Shown piece after piece: positions 59,363 through 64,000 of a stretch of 64,000 nucleotides of DNA (within the stretch, counting starts at the first letter, position 1; every line of letters begins with the position of its first letter). The translations under genes were made by a program, and so were the position numbers. The notes under the pieces were generated by a model. The model saw only the letters and a list, made by a program, of their open reading frames with translations, did not search any database and was not told the origin of the DNA. Location of the stretch: contig NZ_JACMYO010000018.1 of NCBI RefSeq assembly GCF_020889685.1, forward strand, positions 1 through 64,000, in the 5' to 3' direction. This DNA is from Bradyrhizobium oropedii (GTDB taxonomy: Bacteria; Pseudomonadota; Alphaproteobacteria; Rhizobiales; Xanthobacteraceae).

Positions 59363-61890
59363 GCCAGCCCCGTGAGCTTCTCCGGCCGGCTGGCGTTCGG
59401 TCCGTGCGGGAAATAATGCAGCCCGACCGCATCGGCGAGGTTGAGCAGATCCTGCTCCAGCGCAAACAGCGTCTTGACGTCGAGGCTGCCGGCTTCGGCC
59501 GTGGTCAACATCGCCTCGAGGGCGACCGCGAGCCGCTGCGGCCGCTCGATCAGGCCATGCTCCTTCAGGCTCGGCAGCGCGGCGATATGTTCGTTCAGCG
59601 CGGCGACCTGGAACGCAACCGAGCGCGGATTGTAGGGGTCGAGTACCGCGAGATCGCGCACCGGGGTGAGCAGCGGCTGCACCAGATAGCGCGAGCGATA
59701 GGTGATCTGACAATCGACCAGCGTGAGCAGGACGTCGAGGTCCTCGTCACCTGCTTCATCATAGGCGAACTGGCGAGCAAAGCGCGTGGTGTTGATGGCG
59801 CGCTCGGCGCGGCGGCCCATATCGAGGAAGCGCCAGCCGGCGGCGCGGTTCATGTTCTCCTGCGCGAGGCCTGCGAAGCTCGCAAGCTCCTGCAAGGTCA
59901 GCTCGGCAGCGCTGACCACTCCGTCATCGTCATGCACCTCGATCGCGAGCCGATCGGCCATCTCGGTGATGACCTGCCAGGCGTCCGGCGACAGCCGCTC
60001 GCGCAGCGAGGTCGCTGTGCGCTGCGCTGATCGCACCAGCGACAGCGCCGAGCCGAACTTCTCGTCGCTCTGGAGCGCCTCGAGCGCGACCTTGGCGGGA
60101 TTGGCGCGCGCGGTCTGCGAGGCCGCGCCCCAGGTGACCAACATGCGCTGGATGCGTTCGGCCGAATGCATCGCCGGCGCGTTGCCGTTCGAATTCGCCC
60201 GCGCAGGATCGCGCAGCGGCGTACACAGCGCACGGATCAAGCGAATAGTCGCCTCGGCGCGCTCGAGATAGCGGCCGAGCCAGAACAGATTGTCGGCGGC
60301 GCGGCTCGGCAACACGCCGGCGATGCGCCGGATGCGGACGGTGTCGACCGCCGGCAGCAAGGTCGAGGTCGCAACCGCTTTGTCGGAGACCACCCAGACA
60401 TCGGCGGACACCGCGCCGTCGCCCATCGACACCGCACGCGCATCCGCGCGGTCGGCAATCCGGCAGAAGCCGCCGGGCAGCACCGTCCAGCCGTCTGGCG
60501 TCGCCGCCGCGAACACCCGCAGCACGAAGGGCCGCGGCGCGATGCGGCCGTTCTCCCACACCGGCGTGGTCGACAGCCGCACCAGCTCCTGACCGACATA
60601 GTCGATGCCGCGGTGGCTGATCGCATCCTTGAGGCGATCGCGATCCGCCGCCGACAATTCGCCCGGCAGCACCGGGCCGTGGCCGGGAAAATCCGCAACG
60701 CCACGGCCATAGGCGCCTTCGATCGCGAATTCGTCGAGCCGCGACAGCACCTGCTCGCGGGCGGATTTCTGGCCGCACCACCAGGTCGCGATGTGCGGCA
60801 TCATCAGATCTTCAGAGAGCAGGCGCCGGCAGAGATTGGGCAGGAAGCCGAGCAGCGCCCTCGCCTCCATCACGCCCGAGCCCGGCATATTGGCGACCAC
60901 GACACCGCTTTTGCGAAGGACTTCGACGAGACCGGGCACGCCGAGATACGACGACGCATCGAGCTCGAGCGGATCGAGCATGTTGGAATCGACCCGGCGC
61001 AGCAGCACGTCGAGCCGCTTCAGCCCGGCGACGGTGCGGATGTGGATGCGGTCGCCGGAGACCGCGAGGTCGTCGCCCTCGACCAGCAGGAAGCCGAGAT
61101 AGCGCGCGAGCGTGGCGTGCTCGAAATAGGTCTCGCTGAACGCGCCGGGCGTCAGCAGACCGATTCGCGGCTCGTCGCGGTCGGCGCTGGCGCGAAGCGA
61201 ATCGCGGAACGCTTCGAAGAACGGCGCGACGCGCTCGACATTCATCGACTTGTAGAGGTTGGAAAAGGCACGCGACAGCACCAGACGGTTTTCCAGCGCA
61301 TAGCCCGCGCCCGAGGGCGCCTGCGTGCGATCGCCAAGCACCCACCAGCGGCCGTCGGGCCCGCGGCCGATGTCGGCGGCATAGAGATGCAGATAGCGGC
61401 CGCCTGGCGGCTTGATGCCGCTGACCGCGCGCAGATACTCGCTGCTGCCGGCGATCGCCGCCGCGGGGATCGCGCCGTCTGCAACGAGACGGCCTTCGCC
61501 GTAGAGATCCGCCAGCACCATTTCCAGGAGCTGCGCACGTTGCGCGACGCCGGCGGCGAGCTGGCGCCAGTCGGCGGCGTCGATGATCAACGGCAGATGG
61601 CTGAGCGGCCAGATCCGGTCGGAGGTATCGCCGGGCGCACGATAGGTGACGCCGGCCTCGCGCAAATGGCGGTCGGCGGAGGCAAAGCGGCGCTCGATAT
61701 CGGCCGGCGACAGTCCGGCGAAAGCGTCGAAGAAGCGAGCCCAGACCGGTCGCGGCGCGCCATTCTCGGCAATATATTCGTCGGGAATGCCGGGCAGCCG
61801 GACATAGTCGCGGGTCCATTGCGCCATCCGGCGCTGACCTGGACGGGCCCTGCTCTCCTGACTACTGCCTTGGCCACCCGACACGGTCAT
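59359..61890 (-). CDS. Circularly permuted ATP-grasp / alpha-E fusion protein
   Basis: An 843-residue fusion. The N-terminal half is the circularly permuted ATP-grasp (DUF404/407 type), with RYLHLYAADIGRGPDGRWWVLGDRTQAPSGAGYALENRL, TWWCGQKSAREQVLSRL and PRPFVLRVFAAATPDG. The C-terminal half (from about residue 530) is the all-helical alpha-E (DUF403) domain with AADNLFWLGRYLERAEATIRLIRAL, ENMNRAAGWRFLDMGRRAERAINT and SVAFQVAALNEHIAALP. ATP-grasp of this type is proposed to make amide bonds, and alpha-E has no known reaction. The start is supported by GGGGAAG 6 bases upstream. In many bacteria the two domains are encoded by separate genes; here they are fused. Confidence 0.92.
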   Translation of the reverse strand: MTVSGGQGSSQESRARPGQRRMAQWTRDYVRLPGIPDEYIAENGAPRPVWARFFDAFAGLSPADIERRFASADRHLREAGVTYRAPGDTSDRIWPLSHLPLIIDAADWRQLAAGVAQRAQLLEMVLADLYGEGRLVADGAIPAAAIAGSSEYLRAVSGIKPPGGRYLHLYAADIGRGPDGRWWVLGDRTQAPSGAGYALENRLVLSRAFSNLYKSMNVERVAPFFEAFRDSLRASADRDEPRIGLLTPGAFSETYFEHATLARYLGFLLVEGDDLAVSGDRIHIRTVAGLKRLDVLLRRVDSNMLDPLELDASSYLGVPGLVEVLRKSGVVVANMPGSGVMEARALLGFLPNLCRRLLSEDLMMPHIATWWCGQKSAREQVLSRLDEFAIEGAYGRGVADFPGHGPVLPGELSAADRDRLKDAISHRGIDYVGQELVRLSTTPVWENGRIAPRPFVLRVFAAATPDGWTVLPGGFCRIADRADARAVSMGDGAVSADVWVVSDKAVATSTLLPAVDTVRIRRIAGVLPSRAADNLFWLGRYLERAEATIRLIRALCTPLRDPARANSNGNAPAMHSAERIQRMLVTWGAASQTARANPAKVALEALQSDEKFGSALSLVRSAQRTATSLRERLSPDAWQVITEMADRLAIEVHDDDGVVSAAELTLQELASFAGLAQENMNRAAGWRFLDMGRRAERAINTTRFARQFAYDEAGDEDLDVLLTLVDCQITYRSRYLVQPLLTPVRDLAVLDPYNPRSVAFQVAALNEHIAALPSLKEHGLIERPQRLAVALEAMLTTAEAGSLDVKTLFALEQDLLNLADAVGLHYFPHGPNASRPEKLTGLA

Positions 61891-61910
61891 TGCACTTCCC
61901 CTGCATCCAA

Positions 61911-64000
61911 TTAGTGCAGGAGCGGCGTTCGCAAGTCGAGGGTCAAGGGAAACTCAATTGTGCGTTCCTCCGGCGGCGGCTCAATCCTGCCGGGGGTGTG
62001 GCCGTGCTCCTGGAAGCGCGCCAGCCGCCGCGCCTCGGCCTCATAGGAATTGACCGGCTTGGTCTCGTAGTTGCGGCCGCCGGGATGGGCGACATGATAG
62101 ACGCAGCCGCCGAGCGAGCGGCCGTTCCAGGTATCGATCAGGTCGAACGTCAGCGGCGCGTGCACCGGAATGGTCGGATGCAGGCCGGAGGCCGGCTGCC
62201 AGGCCTTGAAGCGGACGGCTGCGACCGCCTCGCCGGAGCGGCCGGTCTCGGTCATCGGCATCCGCCTGCCGTTGCAGGTGACGACGTGACGGCCCTCGAC
62301 GAATCCGGTCGCTTTCACTTGCAGCCGCTCGACCGACGAATCGACGTAACGTACGGTGCCGCCCGAGGTGCCTTCCTCGCCCAGCACATGCCAGGGTTCG
62401 AGCGCCTGCCGCAGCTCGAGGCCGACGCCACCATGATGGACGCGGCCGAAGGCGGGAAAACGAAATTCGAGCTGGGCTTGATACCATTCCGGCTCGACGT
62501 CGTAGCCGGATTGCTTGAGCTCGGCGAGCACGCCCAGAAAATCCTCCCAGAGGAAATGCGGCAGCATGAAGCGGTCATGCAGCGCGGTGCCCCAGCGCAC
62601 GAACTTTCCCTGCTGCGGCTCGCGCCACAGCTTTGCGATCAGCGCGCGGATCAACAGCTGCTGCGCCAGCGACATACGTGGGTCGGGCGGCATTTCAAGC
62701 GCGCGGAATTCGACCAGGCCGAGCCGGCCGGTCGGGCCGTCGGGCGAATAGAGCTTGTCGATGCAGATCTCGGCGCGATGGGTGTTGCCGGTGATGTCGA
62801 CCAGGATGTGGCGGAACAGGCGGTCGACCAGCCACAGCGGCGCATCCATGCCCGGCGGCGGCACGTGCGACAGCGCGATCTCCAGCTCATAGAGCCCATC
62901 ATGCCGCGCCTCGTCGATGCGCGGCGCCTGGCTGGTCGGGCCGATGAACATGCCGGAGAACAGATAGGACAGCGACGGATGCCGCTGCCAGTACAGCACG
63001 AGGCTCTTCAGCAGATCGGGCCGGCGCAGGAAGGGTGAATCCTCCGGCTTGCTGCCGCCGACGACGATGTGGTTGCCGCCGCCGGTGCCGGTGTGACGGC
63101 CGTCGATCAGGAATCGGTTGGCGCCGAGCCGCGTCTTTGCCGAGTCCTCATAGAGCCCGAGCGTGATGTCGACGGCCTCGCGCCAGCTCTGCGCCGGCTG
63201 CACGTTGATCTCGATCACGCCGGGATCCGGCGTCACCTTGATCACCTCGATGCGTGGATCGAACGGCGGCGCGTAGCCCTCGACGTGGACTTGCAGCTGC
63301 AGCTCTTCAGCGGCGGCTTCGATCGCGGCGATCAGCTCGAGATAGTCCTCGACCTTCTCGACCGGCGGCATGAAGGCGCACAGCACGCCGTCGCGCACCT
63401 CGATCGACATCGCAGTGCGCACCGGCAGCGGCTCGGGAATCTCCTTCAGCGCCTGCCGCAGCTCTTCGGAGAGCGCATCGCGCGGCGCCATCGGATCGAG
63501 CTCGATGATGTAGGGATAATCGTCCGGCGGGACATATTCGAGCGAGGAGATCGGAAGCCGCAAGCCTAGCGGGGAATCGCCGGGCGACAGGAATAGATGG
63601 CTGCGCCGGATCTTCCAGCGCTCGCTGCGCCAGCGCGCCGGCACCCGATCGCCAAGCGGGCTCCAGCGCTGGATCGGCAGCACATAGCCTTTCGGCGTGG
63701 TCAGCCCGTCGTCAAACACCCGCGCCATCCGCGCGCGTTCTTCCGGATCGGTCAGTTTGGAGTTCGCGGGGCTGACATTGGCCGGCAGACCGGCTTCTCG
63801 CTGCAACCAGAAGCCCGGGTCTTCGTAAGCAGGCAGGGCATAGTCGGCCCCGAGACCTAGTCTCGCTGCGGTCGCCTCGACAAAGCGTCGGGCTTCCGTG
63901 ATCTCGGCCTTGCGCGAATTCTCGATGCCTGCGATCAGCCCGGCATTCTTCCAGATCGGCTTGCCGTCCTTGCGCCAATAAAGACCGAACGCCCAGCGCG
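61911..64000 (-). CDS. DUF2126-family protein, 5' end outside the window
   Basis: The frame is open from TGA at 61911 to the window end, giving about 696 C-terminal residues of a large protein (family about 1100). The sequence [20 protein letters not shown] at the window edge marks the middle of the protein. The C-terminal DUF2126 part has [38 protein letters not shown] and [42 protein letters not shown], an ATP-grasp/GCS2-like fold. The N-terminal transglutaminase domain lies beyond the window. It is the first gene of the cluster and lies 20 bases upstream of the ATP-grasp/alpha-E gene. Confidence 0.92.
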   Translation of the reverse strand, partial: RWAFGLYWRKDGKPIWKNAGLIAGIENSRKAEITEARRFVEATAARLGLGADYALPAYEDPGFWLQREAGLPANVSPANSKLTDPEERARMARVFDDGLTTPKGYVLPIQRWSPLGDRVPARWRSERWKIRRSHLFLSPGDSPLGLRLPISSLEYVPPDDYPYIIELDPMAPRDALSEELRQALKEIPEPLPVRTAMSIEVRDGVLCAFMPPVEKVEDYLELIAAIEAAAEELQLQVHVEGYAPPFDPRIEVIKVTPDPGVIEINVQPAQSWREAVDITLGLYEDSAKTRLGANRFLIDGRHTGTGGGNHIVVGGSKPEDSPFLRRPDLLKSLVLYWQRHPSLSYLFSGMFIGPTSQAPRIDEARHDGLYELEIALSHVPPPGMDAPLWLVDRLFRHILVDITGNTHRAEICIDKLYSPDGPTGRLGLVEFRALEMPPDPRMSLAQQLLIRALIAKLWREPQQGKFVRWGTALHDRFMLPHFLWEDFLGVLAELKQSGYDVEPEWYQAQLEFRFPAFGRVHHGGVGLELRQALEPWHVLGEEGTSGGTVRYVDSSVERLQVKATGFVEGRHVVTCNGRRMPMTETGRSGEAVAAVRFKAWQPASGLHPTIPVHAPLTFDLIDTWNGRSLGGCVYHVAHPGGRNYETKPVNSYEAEARRLARFQEHGHTPGRIEPPPEERTIEFPLTLDLRTPLLH

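Noticed and set aside
1..64000. tRNA, rRNA, CRISPR arrays, insertion sequences and prophage genes
   Set aside because: I looked for cloverleaf-like segments, regular direct repeats with spacers, transposases and integrases, and saw none; a short RNA gene could still be missed by eye.

Overview
The window is high-GC alphaproteobacterial chromosome, and it most resembles Bradyrhizobium or a close Rhodopseudomonas-type relative. Three things point there: a large hopanoid locus (hpnC, hpnD, hpnE, shc, hpnG, hpnH, ispH, hpnN, hpnO and a separate hpnP); an alphaproteobacterial direct-repeat LexA box (GTTC-N7-GTTC) and FixK/FNR-type boxes; and many palindromic intergenic repeats typical of this group. 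I see no rRNA, tRNA, CRISPR array, insertion sequence or prophage.

Layout. 1-2.7 kb: a repeat-only stretch, a hypothetical protein with an HExxH motif, a broken HbpS/GlcG-like remnant and an SDR oxidoreductase. 2.7-10.4 kb: the SOS mutagenesis operon imuA-imuB-dnaE2 behind a LexA box, facing a UdgX-type uracil-DNA glycosylase fused to an extra N-terminal domain. Three palindromic repeats of different families sit inside the imuB and dnaE2 reading frames. 10.9-20.5 kb: a Pit phosphate permease, a divergent LysR/P450 pair with a clear LysR operator, two M20 amidohydrolases, a DUF1851-type protein, a PPOX-fold protein and an IclR regulator. 20.6-25.4 kb: an apparent IclR-controlled catabolic run (two MaoC-like proteins, an MFS transporter broken by an internal deletion, a GMC oxidoreductase and an alpha/beta hydrolase).

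25.9-29.3 kb: four promoters each carry a TTGA-N6-TCAA box about 70 bases before the start codon. They precede a Gly-rich secreted protein, a second small secreted protein, a Ca2+/H+ antiporter and a Spy-like LTXXQ protein. I read this as a previously unremarked low-oxygen (FixK2-type) cell-envelope island, and it is the most interesting signal in the window. 29.4-33.2 kb: a His-rich protein, a GFA-family protein and an ECF sigma/anti-sigma pair downstream of a Tat-exported phosphoesterase and a cupredoxin.

33.3-46.8 kb: hopanoid synthesis. HpnC, HpnD and HpnE make squalene, Shc cyclises it, HpnH adds adenosine, HpnG removes adenine, HpnO makes the amino tail and HpnN moves hopanoids to the outer membrane. 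hpnN has a good EcfG (general stress) promoter. 47-54.7 kb: small secreted proteins, an MMPL/RND exporter, and eutB-hpnP-eutC, in which the hopanoid C-2 methylase gene lies between the two ethanolamine ammonia-lyase subunit genes. 55-58.5 kb: a chemoreceptor and a diguanylate cyclase. 58.5-64 kb: a three-gene transglutaminase / alpha-E / circularly permuted ATP-grasp / DUF2126 cluster that runs off the window end.

All functions are assigned from recognised motifs and family resemblance read by eye; no database search was run.
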